A stretch of DNA of 64,000 nucleotides from Bacillus gobiensis (GCF_001278705.1 NZ_CP012600.1:2418190-2482189), one strand, 5' to 3'; counted from the first letter of the stretch, positions 29,602 to 38,455 are shown. Program-made: numbers and translations. The notes: a model not told the origin generated them from the letters alone.

Positions 29602-29933
29602 AAATGAACCTCCAATTGCACTTGCTGTGTTGGTTACTTTTATCTATAAAACTATATTTTTTTAGTTAACTTGTATAAAATCATAAAGCAGATCATCCGG
29701 AAAAACATGTATGATGTGAGATTATATTACATTGCAATCAGAAAAATTCGAGAATAACATTTTTTAATTGCATTATGTTACATTATAGAAAAACTACTTA
29801 GTTCGTTCTGTTTTGTACAAAATGCATTAAATTGAAAAGGAAATGAAAACTTGCCGCAACTTATTTTTGATACACTAATAGGTAAGCATTCTTTTTTATA
29901 CGAATGACATAGTCGAAAAGCCCGGAGGTTACC
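29602..29933. other. Divergent promoter region between pucA and the TPR/dynamin-like gene
   Basis: AT-rich 332 bases without a gene. It contains the candidate PucR motif at 29659 and, on the minus strand, a TTAACT-17-TAGATA pair that may be the pucA promoter. Toward the right it must hold the promoter of the rightward gene at 29934, but no clear sigma-A pair with normal spacing was found there. Confidence 0.5.
29659..29669 (+). promoter_or_regulatory. Candidate PucR operator upstream of pucA
   Basis: TTTTTAGTTAA, identical to the motif at 20032-20042 between pucF and pucR. Extended to 13 bases it matches the B. subtilis PucR box (WWWCNTTGGTTAA) at 11 positions. It overlaps the possible pucA -35. 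Confidence 0.4.
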
Positions 29934-32618
29934 ATGACTTCACAATTAATTAATAAAACATTTTATAAATCATTTATAGACGAGCACGAAACAAAGCATC
30001 CCATTCTTGTGCTGGCTGAAAATCATCTGGCCGAGCGTCAAGAGGAGTCAAACGACTTGAGTGCTGTACGGTACGCCCAAGGAGAGGTTTATTTTCATCA
30101 CAAGGATTATGAAGCAGCTATCTTCAAATGGGAAAATATTGAGGGCGAGCTCGGGAATTGGTCCCGGAAAAATATTGCCGATTCATATTATGAGCTTAAA
30201 GACCTGACATCGGCAGAAGACATTTACACATCGATAAAAACCGACGATAAAACCCTATTATCAGAAATCTATTTAAAGCTCTTTTTCCTTTACCAAGAAA
30301 GAAATAAGACAGATCGTACATACGCGATATTAAAAAAAGCACTGCATCTGGATCCTGATTATCCAATGGTAACTGAACTGGCCCGCCGTTTTTATGAGGA
30401 GGAACGGGATGATCAGAATGCGACCGAGCTTGCAATAAAAGAAGCGATTCGCACAGAGGATATTCAATGGTTCCATGTGCTAAAAGAGTATGTCGAGCAA
30501 GAACGAGCTGGGACTGCTGCGCCGGAAGATTTCTATGAGGTGCTGATCGTGCTTTACAGAATAGATCAGCGGAAATTTGTCCAGTTAATTGCTGCATTGT
30601 GGAACCACTTCCGCCTTCAAGGCTCAATGTTCCCTTGGTTAGAAACGGTAAACAATATTTTCTTAAACATTGAAGTGCAGCCATTTGAGTCATGGCAAAG
30701 CGTGTCTGCTTTATATAAGGATACTTACTCAAGCCTCATTAACGGACAGTACTACATAAATAAAATTCAGCCTATCGTTCCAACTTTGCTTGTGAATTGG
30801 CTCAAAATATCCGTGAAGGAAGAGCAATTACTTGCTGCATCAGCTGTGCTTGCATGGAATGAAATCTCACCTGCTTCCTTTGATGAAAACACGATCCATC
30901 GCGCTCAACAGACGATTTCTGACAATCATATTGATGCGGTTTCTGTAGACGATATTAAAGCATTGATAAAGACGATTACGAACTTTGGTAAAACCAATGA
31001 ATTATCACCTGGCAACCGAAGCTTATGGTGGATCAATAAGCTTACTGAAAAATCGACAAGCTACATTATGCTCGCTGGTTTTCATGAAAATAAATTGATC
31101 CATCAGCTGCTTGGAGATCAGATTTTGACTCCGAATTCACAAGCAGCAATCATTTATTCCAGTGAAAATCCTGCAGAAGCACATGAAATTTCCGATCAAG
31201 GCATCCGAAAGATTACGAGTTTATCAGAAACAGGTGAAAAAGAGCCGACGAGGTCGGGCAAAGATTTTATTGAAATTCAGTCTCCGAATCTTCCTTTTGA
31301 TGAAGAGAAAAAGTATGCCTGGATCCACGTTCCAAGCAATAAAAATGCTATGCAGCGCTATTTACCTTTGGCTGACGGGCTTCTTTTCCAGCTGGAAGCA
31401 AAAGAAGCATTTAACCTTTCAGAATTGGACTTTCTATTAAATATCCGGGAACAGGACCCAACCTTAGCCATTCATTTTGCTATAACAGGAAAAGACTCGC
31501 TTGATGGCTCTGATACTGTAGAATTCCTTCAAGAAACGAAGGGGAAAATTAAAGAATATTTCCCGGATGCAGAGGTATTTACTTTTAATGATCACCATGA
31601 TTGGAATACCTTTTTGCAGACCGTTGATTCTTCTTTGGCTCGATTCCAAGCTCGCAGACTAAAAGAAAAGCTGTTGTTTATGGCTCAAATTTTGACCAAA
31701 GATATTATCAAGAAAAAGGAAGATACAGAAAACGAGTACCTTGATTTAATCAATTGGAACAAGGACATTCTTTCAAGATTGGAAGGGTTCATTTACCACT
31801 ACAATGACAGAGAAGCTGAGAGTATTCAAGAAATCACCAGCTCATATAAAGGGTTAATTAATGAAACAGAAAAGCAAATGAAAGAAAAAATCCCTGAAAT
31901 TATTCGTAAATCAACGACACATATGAATGAAAAGAGCGACTTCCGGAAAATTCATATTGAATTAAATAAAAAAATGAATGAAGGGATTCAAGCCTATCTG
32001 CAAGACGAGCTTCTCCCATCACTTACCCGCTCTCTTGAAGAATGGCTCAATCAGGCAAAGGCAACACTTTCTGATAGCCAAGTCTATCTAAATGAAATGA
32101 GCGATACCTTTAATAGCTTATACGGAAAAGAAAAATTAAAGCTGGCATGTGATTTTCGAATCTTTGAAGATTGGAAACGAGATCTTGGCCGAATGACCGG
32201 AAGAGCCCAAATTGAACAGGAAAACATTTTGCTAAGATCAAAACCCGCTCAGCTCTTTCTTAAAGGCGCAGGCAAGCTATTAGGCGGACTTTCCAACCAA
32301 AAATCCGTACTTTATAACCAGTACAAAAAATATATTGAAAACGAAAGCTACGAGGAAGTCGCCAATTCAATCACGAGAAAATTTCTTTTGCAATTTGAGC
32401 TTTTCAAACAAGCGCTGGAGCACGACATCAACATGTTCTATCAAAATCCTTATCAAGAAATAACTGAAACGATCGATGAAACAAAGAATAACATCGAAAC
32501 CAGCCAAAACGCTCTTGATACAATAAGGGCAAATCCGGAACAATACACCGATCCGCTGACATTGTTTGACTTAAAACGAACTCAGTATGAATGGCTTGTA
32601 AAAGGCTCTGGAAGATGA
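29934..32618 (+). CDS. TPR protein with a degenerate dynamin-like G domain
   Basis: An 894-residue cytosolic protein. The first about 250 residues are TPR-like helices (YAQGEVYFHHKDYEAAIFKW). Residues 377-400 (YIMLAGFHENKLIHQLLGDQIL region) align by eye with a dynamin P-loop of the form VxGxxxxGKSxLINxLLG, but the GKS is replaced by ENK. The G3 motif DxPG is replaced near 465 by HVPS, and the G4 motif by TGKD at 518-521. The rest is long amphipathic helices like a dynamin stalk. No signal or membrane segment. I infer a pseudo-GTPase relative of bacterial dynamins. The ATG follows GGAGG; the gene is alone, with its own terminator. Confidence 0.75.
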   Translation: MTSQLINKTFYKSFIDEHETKHPILVLAENHLAERQEESNDLSAVRYAQGEVYFHHKDYEAAIFKWENIEGELGNWSRKNIADSYYELKDLTSAEDIYTSIKTDDKTLLSEIYLKLFFLYQERNKTDRTYAILKKALHLDPDYPMVTELARRFYEEERDDQNATELAIKEAIRTEDIQWFHVLKEYVEQERAGTAAPEDFYEVLIVLYRIDQRKFVQLIAALWNHFRLQGSMFPWLETVNNIFLNIEVQPFESWQSVSALYKDTYSSLINGQYYINKIQPIVPTLLVNWLKISVKEEQLLAASAVLAWNEISPASFDENTIHRAQQTISDNHIDAVSVDDIKALIKTITNFGKTNELSPGNRSLWWINKLTEKSTSYIMLAGFHENKLIHQLLGDQILTPNSQAAIIYSSENPAEAHEISDQGIRKITSLSETGEKEPTRSGKDFIEIQSPNLPFDEEKKYAWIHVPSNKNAMQRYLPLADGLLFQLEAKEAFNLSELDFLLNIREQDPTLAIHFAITGKDSLDGSDTVEFLQETKGKIKEYFPDAEVFTFNDHHDWNTFLQTVDSSLARFQARRLKEKLLFMAQILTKDIIKKKEDTENEYLDLINWNKDILSRLEGFIYHYNDREAESIQEITSSYKGLINETEKQMKEKIPEIIRKSTTHMNEKSDFRKIHIELNKKMNEGIQAYLQDELLPSLTRSLEEWLNQAKATLSDSQVYLNEMSDTFNSLYGKEKLKLACDFRIFEDWKRDLGRMTGRAQIEQENILLRSKPAQLFLKGAGKLLGGLSNQKSVLYNQYKKYIENESYEEVANSITRKFLLQFELFKQALEHDINMFYQNPYQEITETIDETKNNIETSQNALDTIRANPEQYTDPLTLFDLKRTQYEWLVKGSGR

Positions 32619-32633
32619 TTTAGGTAAAAGAGG

Positions 32634-32667
32634 GTGCCTCGCAGGATTTACTGCGAGGCACTTTTTA
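32634..32667 (+). terminator. Terminator of the TPR/dynamin-like gene
   Basis: Perfect 11-bp stem GTGCCTCGCAG / CTGCGAGGCAC followed by TTTTT. Confidence 0.92.
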
Positions 32668-32998
32668 GTAGGAAAGAAGGAACTAGTGTGCAGGTACGAG
32701 CCTATGGAATGAGCGGTTCTACTTGGTTTTTTAAAAAACTAGAATCAGGTTTCAAAATGGGGTAACACCGTCAAAACGCATATTCTATACGTTAAAACTG
32801 AAAGACCTAATATATAAGGATTTTATTGCGAACAACCAAAAAGGATTTCTGTCACATCTGCTCGCCAAGGAATTTACTACACAATGCCAATGCATGTCGC
32901 TATATCAAAGATTTTAGTAGCGTAGAAAAAATAGAGAACAAGCGCCGTCAGTAGTTAAACAATGATGAAAAGAATAGGTGAACATTTTGCCATCTTCC
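32668..32998. other. Intergenic stretch, probably decayed sequence
   Basis: No frame with a ribosome site or a recognisable family. Short open stretches on the plus strand are interrupted by several stops, which looks like degraded coding DNA at the left edge of the accessory region. Nothing further can be supported. Confidence 0.4.
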
Positions 32999-33196
32999 CT
33001 ACCTTAACAGCCTTGATCGTGCCTTTCTGCAGAGCAGGCTGGTTACCAGTAAAGCAATGCTAAAAATAGTTCCTAGTATCTGATCGATTAGAAAAATTCC
33101 CGTCCTGATGTACTGAACAATAAAAGTCCCACCGAATATACCAATAGCGAGAATTGCCAGTATGATAAGGGTAAGGGCAATATTCAATTTTTTCAT
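32999..33196 (-). CDS. Small two-helix membrane protein
   Basis: A 65-residue protein with a basic N-terminus (MKKLN), two hydrophobic segments (about 5-27 and 33-54) and a basic tail (RKARSRLLR). It is not recognised as a known family. The ATG is preceded by GGGGAAGGAA. It lies alone, upstream of and divergent from the SDR gene, in a region of mixed decayed sequence, so expression is uncertain. Confidence 0.5.
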   Translation of the reverse strand: MKKLNIALTLIILAILAIGIFGGTFIVQYIRTGIFLIDQILGTIFSIALLVTSLLCRKARSRLLR

Positions 33197-33441
33197 TTCC
33201 TTCCCCTTTTCTTTTTTGCTAAATATGTAATGAACTGATTACTTACATTATCTTTTCCGTTTCTGTTTCCATTTTAACAAAATTTTCCGATTTTTATTAT
33301 GATCCGGTCAATTTTTCATTTCTTTACTACCGTCACCGGCTTATGGACTGGAAACACGGTTGTTTAACTTATCTATCAAAGGGAAGACAAACAAAGGGAA
33401 GACAAAATCTAGTGACTTTTCAAATACAGGAGGCGTATCAA

Positions 33442-34227
33442 TTGGCAAAAACAATTTTTATTACTGGTGCAGCGACCGGACTTGGTAAAGGAACAGCGAT
33501 CGGATTGGCAAAGAAAGGACACCGTGTGATTGCACCGGTGGAAATCAATGCACAGGTCACGTCGCTTCGGGAAGATGCCAGTGCAGCAGGTGTGGAACTC
33601 GAAGTATTTAAGATGGATATCCGTAATCCAGAAGACAGAAGCCAGATGGCTGAATATGATTTTGATATATTTGTCGCCAATGCGGCAATCAATGAAGGCG
33701 GTCCGCTTGGTGAAGTGCCGATGTCAATTTTCCGTGACATCTTTGAAGTGAATGTTTTCAGCACACTGGAAACCGCCCAGATTGCGGCTCGGAAGTTCGT
33801 CCAAAAAGGCGAAGGGAAAATCATTTTCATGTCTTCAATGGCTGGCATTATGACTTCCCCTTACAGCGGCCTCTACGCAGCTTCCAAGCATGCAATTGAA
33901 GCAATGGCGAAAACAATGCAAAAAGAACTGGAACAGTTTGATGTTAAAGTAGCGACTATTAATCCGGGACCGTTTGCGACCGGCTTCAACGATCGTGCCG
34001 TTGAGGCTAAGTGGAAATGGTTTAATGAAGAAATCCATTATTCACCGGCCGATGAAATGAAGGAAATCGACAAAGGAATGGCCAACCAGTTCGATCCACA
34101 GGAAATGATCGATAAAATGGTCGAAGTCATCCCACTCGATTCTCATAAATTCCGTACCGTCTATCCGCCAAAAACAGAAGAACAAATGAAAGAACAGGAA
34201 AGAGAGAGCTGGGAAAAAGAAATATAA
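33442..34227 (+). CDS. Short-chain dehydrogenase/reductase
   Basis: A 261-residue classical SDR oxidoreductase. It has the NAD(P)-binding TGAATGLG motif at residues 8-15, an NAA-type core motif, the catalytic serine in MSSMAG, and Tyr145/Lys149 (YAASK). The substrate cannot be read from sequence. The start is the TTG at 33442, eight bases after AGGAGG. An upstream in-frame ATG at 33343 would add 33 residues including a copy of the nearby AAAGGGAAGACAAA duplicated leader, and has no ribosome site. Monocistronic, ends in a long hairpin terminator. Confidence 0.88.
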   Translation: MAKTIFITGAATGLGKGTAIGLAKKGHRVIAPVEINAQVTSLREDASAAGVELEVFKMDIRNPEDRSQMAEYDFDIFVANAAINEGGPLGEVPMSIFRDIFEVNVFSTLETAQIAARKFVQKGEGKIIFMSSMAGIMTSPYSGLYAASKHAIEAMAKTMQKELEQFDVKVATINPGPFATGFNDRAVEAKWKWFNEEIHYSPADEMKEIDKGMANQFDPQEMIDKMVEVIPLDSHKFRTVYPPKTEEQMKEQERESWEKEI

Positions 34228-34235
34228 ATGGAAAA

Positions 34236-34289
34236 GGTGTCAGACACCACGTGCAGGAAATATTCCTGCGATGTCTGGCATCTTTTTTG
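34236..34289 (+). terminator. SDR gene terminator
   Basis: A long two-part hairpin: the outer arms GGTGTCAGACACC and GATGTCTGGCATC pair with G-U wobbles, and an inner stem is GCAGGAA / TTCCTGC. Six T follow. Confidence 0.75.
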
Positions 34290-34299
34290 TGCCACAACC

Positions 34300-34795
34300 A
34301 ATCAGTTTTCCGTTGCCGGCTGCCTGGCTTCCGCCCGAACTGAGAAGCGTAATGATGAGAAAGAACCTTAGAGGTATTCAACTTTTGATTAATCAAACAG
34401 GTTAACACCTGATGTAAAATCTTTACAGGAGAAGGATTAAATCGTTGATTGAGTCCTTCAGGACTTATCAAGACTCCCGTTGAAGATTCTAGACAACTAC
34501 ATAACTGTGTTAGGGACATACTTGCTACTTTTTGGCTTAACCACACGCACAACGCAATTAAATCTTAGGCTTGGAACTTACTCGTCCTTTGAACAAAACC
34601 TACCTTTTTGGCCAACTGATGAAGAGCTTATGGAGACAGATATCGTTGCAATTCCTGTGAAAAGAGGGTAAGTTCGTCTAAAACTTTCACGATACATAAA
34701 AAACACCTTCCTTTCCATCATATTACAGAAAGAATAGCGTTTTTTTTCGTTTTTGGGGTAATGATTTGCACTAACTTGATGGGCATGTGGCGGTA
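34300..34795 (-). mobile_element. IS4-type insertion sequence remnant
   Basis: The minus strand from about 34552 reads as an N-terminal transposase piece (SLTQLCSCLESSTGV then ISPEGLNQRFNP), shifts frame, and continues near 34330 as SSGGSQAAGNGKL, which resembles the SGGSxAxAG segment of IS4 transposases. A GC-rich tip at 34755-34795 (GGGGTACCGCCACATGCCC on the minus strand) may be the element's end. The transposase is truncated and frameshifted. A second open stretch inside (about 34560-34671, plus strand, SFEQNLPFWPTDEELMET) looks like the tail of another, unrecognised gene. Confidence 0.5.
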
Positions 34796-34851
34796 CCCCT
34801 ACTATAAAATGTCTTAAGTTATGTTATCAAGACCTAAATCGCAGAAAGTCA

Positions 34852-34904
34852 TAAAAACTAAAGGGCGATACATATTAGTCATGTATAATATGTATCGCCC
34901 TTTT
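34852..34904 (-). terminator. Long hairpin terminator after the acetyltransferase remnant
   Basis: AAAGGGCGATACATATTA pairs with TATAATATGTATCGCCCTTT; T-rich sequence follows on the minus strand, and CTTTTACTTCTT on the plus strand, so it may act in both directions. Confidence 0.75.
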
Positions 34905-34989
34905 ACTTCTTGCTCAATACTCGTGCTCCTTTAACTGAAGAATGTTCATCTGTATTTTATGTAATAATCTGACTCAACTAAAATGGCAC

Positions 34990-35431
34990 TTAGACCTTTT
35001 CCCATCCCATTAAAAACTCTTCCTCGTCAGTCTGTTCATCGAATAATTCTTCTTTTATTACAAAGCCATTTCTCAAATAAAAATTAACGGCTTTGTTATT
35101 TTTCTTGTACACTTTCAGTTGTATATTTTCCCTTCGTCCTTTTATAAAGTTTAATAATCTTCTTCCGTATCCTTCACCTTGGTGTTTAACATCAATAAAC
35201 AATGCAGCCATATAATTATCTACCATTGAAATGAAGCCCACAACTTCTTTTTCATTGCTTAGAACATAGGTTTTAGACATTGGAATAACATTGGAATATA
35301 CTTTTCTTTCATCTCCTTTCGCTGTGATTTCCAATAATCCTTATCAATAAAATCATGTGCGATTAAGGAACCTTCGTACCATATTTCTATTAATTTATTA
35401 ATTTCTGTTTTTTATTCACTATAATGTTCAC
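34990..35431 (-). pseudogene. GNAT N-acetyltransferase, broken by two frameshifts
   Basis: The C-terminal 100 residues form a typical GNAT domain (acetyl-CoA loop GEGYGRRLLN, then KVYKKNNKAVNFYLRNGFV). The N-terminal part is encoded just upstream but in other frames: one frame reads NKLIEIWYEGSLIAHDF and DKDYWKSQRKEMKEKYIPM, then an exact 11-bp tandem duplication (35277-35298) shifts the frame. A second shift lies near an A-run at about 35415. A GTG at 35431 with AGGG seven bases before it is the likely original start. A shortened 114-residue product could still be made, but without the N-terminal strands. Confidence 0.8.
35277..35298. repeat. 11-bp tandem duplication inside the GNAT gene
   Basis: Two perfect head-to-tail copies of ACATTGGAATA at 35277-35287 and 35288-35298. 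Removing one copy restores the frame between KYIPM and SKTYVLS. Confidence 0.85.
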
Positions 35432-35546
35432 GTTATCACCCTCTTAAAATATAGTACGTATAAATCATTATTCAAAATAAGTTTAGTCCAATACGCTTTA
35501 TTCTACTAAAGGACCGTTTGTTGAACATGCAGGTAACGGTGTTCAC

Positions 35547-35916
35547 TTAGATTTTTTTATAAACTTCTGCATAAGCAAATTTTAACTGCTCACGTAGTTC
35601 TTTATTTTCTACATCTAATTTCTTAATTTTACGTTTTAAAGATACTATAATTGCATCTTTATTATTCTCATCAATCTCACGTTTTACCTGTTTTGGAGTT
35701 TGAACTTGGGTTTGCTGCTCTCGTAACGATTCAATTCGTTCTCGTATTTCTTGCTTGTTATATAAAGTAGCTTTGCTAATTCCTGCTTCCTCTGCAACAC
35801 TATTAAAGTTAATGTTATCATTGGCTTTGAATCGCATCATCAACCGTTTTACGAGTCTTTGCTTTTCTTGCTTCATGCACTTGTTTCAAATGCTCTCTGC
35901 GATCATATTTAGCCAT
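35547..35916 (-). pseudogene. tnpC: Tn554-type tnpC, frameshifted
   Basis: A small coiled-coil DNA-transposition accessory protein of the Tn554 TnpC type. From an ATG at 35916 the minus strand reads MAKYDRREHLKQVHEARKAK and continues to VDDAIQ; one frame further it goes on as FKANDNINFNSVAEEAG and SKATLYNKQEIRERIESL to the end. A single-base shift near 35835 separates the two. The ATG overlaps the end of the tnpB fragment by eight bases, as expected for this operon. Confidence 0.75.
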
Positions 35917-36208
35917 TTAAATCACCTTGCTTTTGTTTTACACGTTCTAATCGACCAAAAATTATGTTACCTTGCTTGATGGTGTTTAGGATATCTTCAT
36001 ATCTCTTTAAATTAGTACGATTCTTTTCCGCAGTGTCATAACGTCCGCGCTCCTCCAGTACTTTTATCATCTTTGCAGTCGTTTTCATATGTAGTTCATA
36101 TTTTTGTACATCTAGCTCTGAAAAACCGACCGCAAGATCCTTACATGGACTACCACCATTGCACGTCCCATAAAATCGAACCTGGAACAGGGAGTTTCTA
36201 TAGAGCAT
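35909..36208 (-). pseudogene. tnpB: Tn554-type tnpB, C-terminal fragment
   Basis: About 88 recognisable residues (GTCNGGSPCKDLAVGFSEL to GRLERVKQKQGDLNG) match the end of the Tn554 TnpB tyrosine recombinase. The catalytic domain and tnpA are missing: the next sequence rightward is the end of the desaturase gene. So only the 3' end of tnpB and a frameshifted tnpC remain. Confidence 0.75.
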
Positions 36209-36274
36209 ACGAGGAAGAAATAAACGAATCCAGGTGTTTTTTATTAGAATTGAATGATTTTATCGTATGGATAT

Positions 36275-37327
36275 TCAATTTTTATCGAGTTTTGGTCTTT
36301 TGTTATTTAACTTCATACGCGTATTTTTATTGTCTACTAGATGCTTAATTTCTTTGAAGCTTACAAAACTTTTATTTTGTTGATCAAAAAGCCGAAAACG
36401 AAGGGATTTCAGGCTTGTTCTTAGTGTAATTGTTGTCGCTTTGTGCAACGGTGGCGTATATTCATGAGCTTTCTCTAAATTGTAGTTTGGCACTCTAGGA
36501 GCCAAATGATGTACATGGTGAAAACCAATATTACCAGTCACCCATTGTAGAACTTTAGGGAGCTTGTAATAGGAGCTACCATCAACTGCAGCCTTCACGT
36601 AATCCCACTCTTTATCGTTCTCAAAATAGGAATCCTCAAATTGATGCTGTACGTAAAATAGCCAAATTCCAAGTGATCCTGCTACAAAAAGGATGGGAGT
36701 TTGAACTAGCAGAAAAGCTTGCCAACCAATAGCCCAACACAAAAGTGCATACACCGCAACAATTGAGAAATTGGTCAAATACGTGTTTAAACGTTCCTTA
36801 CGTTTCGCGTCTTTTCGATTCAATCGATTAGAAACTAAGAACAGATAGATGGGACCTAATCCAAACATAACAATTGGATTGCGGTAAACTCGGTAGGCTA
36901 ACCGGCTCCAGGAGGAAGCTGCAATATACTCATCAACTGTCATGACCCACACATCACCAGTTCCTCGTTTGTCTAAGTTGCTGCTCGTGGCATGATGTAT
37001 CGAGTGGCTTCGTTTCCACTGTTCATACGGAAACATTATTATGACCCCACTGATTGTACCAAGGATATTATTCGCTTTTCGGCTTTTGAAAAATGATTGA
37101 TGACAACAATCATGGAAAATAATGAAGCTTCGCACGACGAACCCGGCTGTAACAATAGCTAATAGCAGTGTTAGCCAATAAGAAACCGACAAACTCTGAT
37201 AAGCTAGAAACCAAAGTAGTAAAAACGGAAGGAATGTATTTATCAATTGCTTTATACTTGATTTCGTATTGGGTTTTTCAAAAGGTGCTACATTTTTTCT
37301 TAATTCAGTCGTTTTTTGTTTGCTCAT
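36275..37327 (-). CDS. des: Membrane fatty acid desaturase (Des-like)
   Basis: A 350-residue acyl-lipid desaturase, close in length to B. subtilis Des (delta-5). The three histidine boxes of the di-iron site are His72-x3-His76 (HDCCH), His108-x2-His111/His112 (HSIHH) and residues 270-274 (HHVHH), between hydrophobic segments. It introduces double bonds into membrane phospholipid acyl chains, chiefly on cold shock. No DesK/DesR pair is next to it. The ATG is five bases after AAGGAGG. A perfect inverted repeat lies about 100 bases upstream. It is beside a Tn554 remnant and two cold-shock genes. Confidence 0.92.
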   Translation of the reverse strand: MSKQKTTELRKNVAPFEKPNTKSSIKQLINTFLPFLLLWFLAYQSLSVSYWLTLLLAIVTAGFVVRSFIIFHDCCHQSFFKSRKANNILGTISGVIIMFPYEQWKRSHSIHHATSSNLDKRGTGDVWVMTVDEYIAASSWSRLAYRVYRNPIVMFGLGPIYLFLVSNRLNRKDAKRKERLNTYLTNFSIVAVYALLCWAIGWQAFLLVQTPILFVAGSLGIWLFYVQHQFEDSYFENDKEWDYVKAAVDGSSYYKLPKVLQWVTGNIGFHHVHHLAPRVPNYNLEKAHEYTPPLHKATTITLRTSLKSLRFRLFDQQNKSFVSFKEIKHLVDNKNTRMKLNNKRPKLDKN

Positions 37328-37430
37328 GTGTTCCTCCTTAAATCTTTACCGTGTTTAATATTCAACTCTTCTTTATATTTATAGTAGACCATAGTAACTG
37401 ATAATAAAAGATATAAACGTCAAGTAACTA

Positions 37431-37448
37431 GTATGACAACTGTCATAC
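37431..37448. promoter_or_regulatory. Inverted repeat upstream of des, candidate DesR site
   Basis: GTATGACAACTGTCATAC, a perfect 8+2+8 palindrome about 105 bases before the des start, next to a TTGACG that may be a -35 on the minus strand. The position fits an activator site. Assignment to DesR is inference. Confidence 0.5.
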
Positions 37449-38178
37449 ATAGGTGGATGTATTTTTTAATGAAAGGAAAAGGATGTGGAGAAAAATTCAT
37501 TTTCATTAAAGTACTAGCACTATTTCAGTCATAGATATTTAAAAGTGCTCATAAACGTGTATCTTTCCAACAGGTTTTGAGCCACTACTTTTTAAATATA
37601 ATGCGAACAAAAAACTTCCTCTCTATGATGACTAGGATAAGGTAGTTTCTTCAGAGCTATGAATTTTCAACTGTCGTTCATTTTGTGATGAAAACTTTTT
37701 AACCATTTCATCATGTTACGCTCCGAAGTTCTTGACATTTTATGAGTATCTTCATCATTCACGCATACTCACGTACCAGTTGCCCTTGTCATCTTCATTT
37801 AATCTATATACCTTATCGGTTGTTTCTACTATCTGTATAAAAGTCTCCATCCTTCAGTCCTAAACAATCCCCCCTATACCATGTATATACCCGGTATTAT
37901 TACCCGAACTATCAATTTTATAAAAAATTTCATATACGCAAAAATGATGAAAGGCAAATGAAATTATTTACTATTAGTAGATTTAAATTCGTCCTTTTCT
38001 AAACAAGGTTTTTACACTTTAAAGATTTATCTACTTTCCTGGATTTGCTATATTCAGTTCTATATGTTATGCTTAACTTAATTATTTTTGTTCGGTGTAA
38101 GATTGTGAGAATAGAAATCTCTTCAATAGAAAATTTTTATCTTGAGATAGTATAGTTGAACAAGGGTAGTAATACAAG
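37449..38178. other. Long intergenic stretch between des and the cold-shock gene
   Basis: No gene I can support. On the minus strand at about 37738-37845 a short open stretch reads VYRLNEDDKGNWYVSMRE with an ATG upstream but no proper ribosome site; it may be the tail of a lost gene. The right end (38080-38178) should hold the promoter and leader of the cold-shock gene. Confidence 0.4.
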
Positions 38179-38202
38179 TGTGGGGCATCCCACAACAGGA
38201 GG
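38179..38202 (+). promoter_or_regulatory. Leader hairpin just before the cold-shock ribosome site
   Basis: TGTGGG and CCCACA pair around a GCAT loop (38179-38194), followed two bases later by AGGAGG. Such a stem close to the ribosome site could affect translation with temperature; this is inference from position only. Confidence 0.4.
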
Positions 38203-38209
38203 TAATATT

Positions 38210-38413
38210 ATGGAACAAGGTACAGTGAAATGGTTTAATGCAGACAAAGGATTCGGTTTTATCGAGCAAGAAGGTGGAGACGATGTATTCGTACATTTCA
38301 GCTCTATTCAAGGCGAAGGCTTTAAATCATTAGACGAAGGTCAAAAAGTAACGTTTGATATTGAACAAGGGCAACGTGGCCTACAAGCTGCTAACGTTCA
38401 TAAAGTAGCATAA
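38210..38413 (+). CDS. Cold-shock protein, CspA family
   Basis: A 67-residue nucleic-acid-binding beta-barrel protein. RNP1 (KGFGFI) is at residues 13-18 and RNP2 (VFVHF) at 26-30. It acts as an RNA chaperone, probably on cold shock. The start is the ATG seven bases after AGGAGG; upstream in-frame codons belong to the leader. The coding sequence is nearly identical to the inverted copy at 41079-41279. A strong terminator follows. Confidence 0.96.
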   Translation: MEQGTVKWFNADKGFGFIEQEGGDDVFVHFSSIQGEGFKSLDEGQKVTFDIEQGQRGLQAANVHKVA

Positions 38414-38415
38414 TC

Positions 38416-38455
38416 AGAGTAAAAAAGACTCCATCTGGGAGTCTTTTTTACTCTT
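38416..38455 (+). terminator. Terminator of the first csp gene
   Basis: AGAGTAAAAAAGACTCC pairs with GGGAGTCTTTTTTACTCT around ATCT; the inner GACTCC stem is followed by TTTTTT. Confidence 0.9.

Noticed and set aside
34480..34671. A 63-codon plus-strand gene
   Set aside because: Its first half is the complement of the IS4 transposase remnant and there is no ribosome site; only the last part looks protein-like, as a gene tail.
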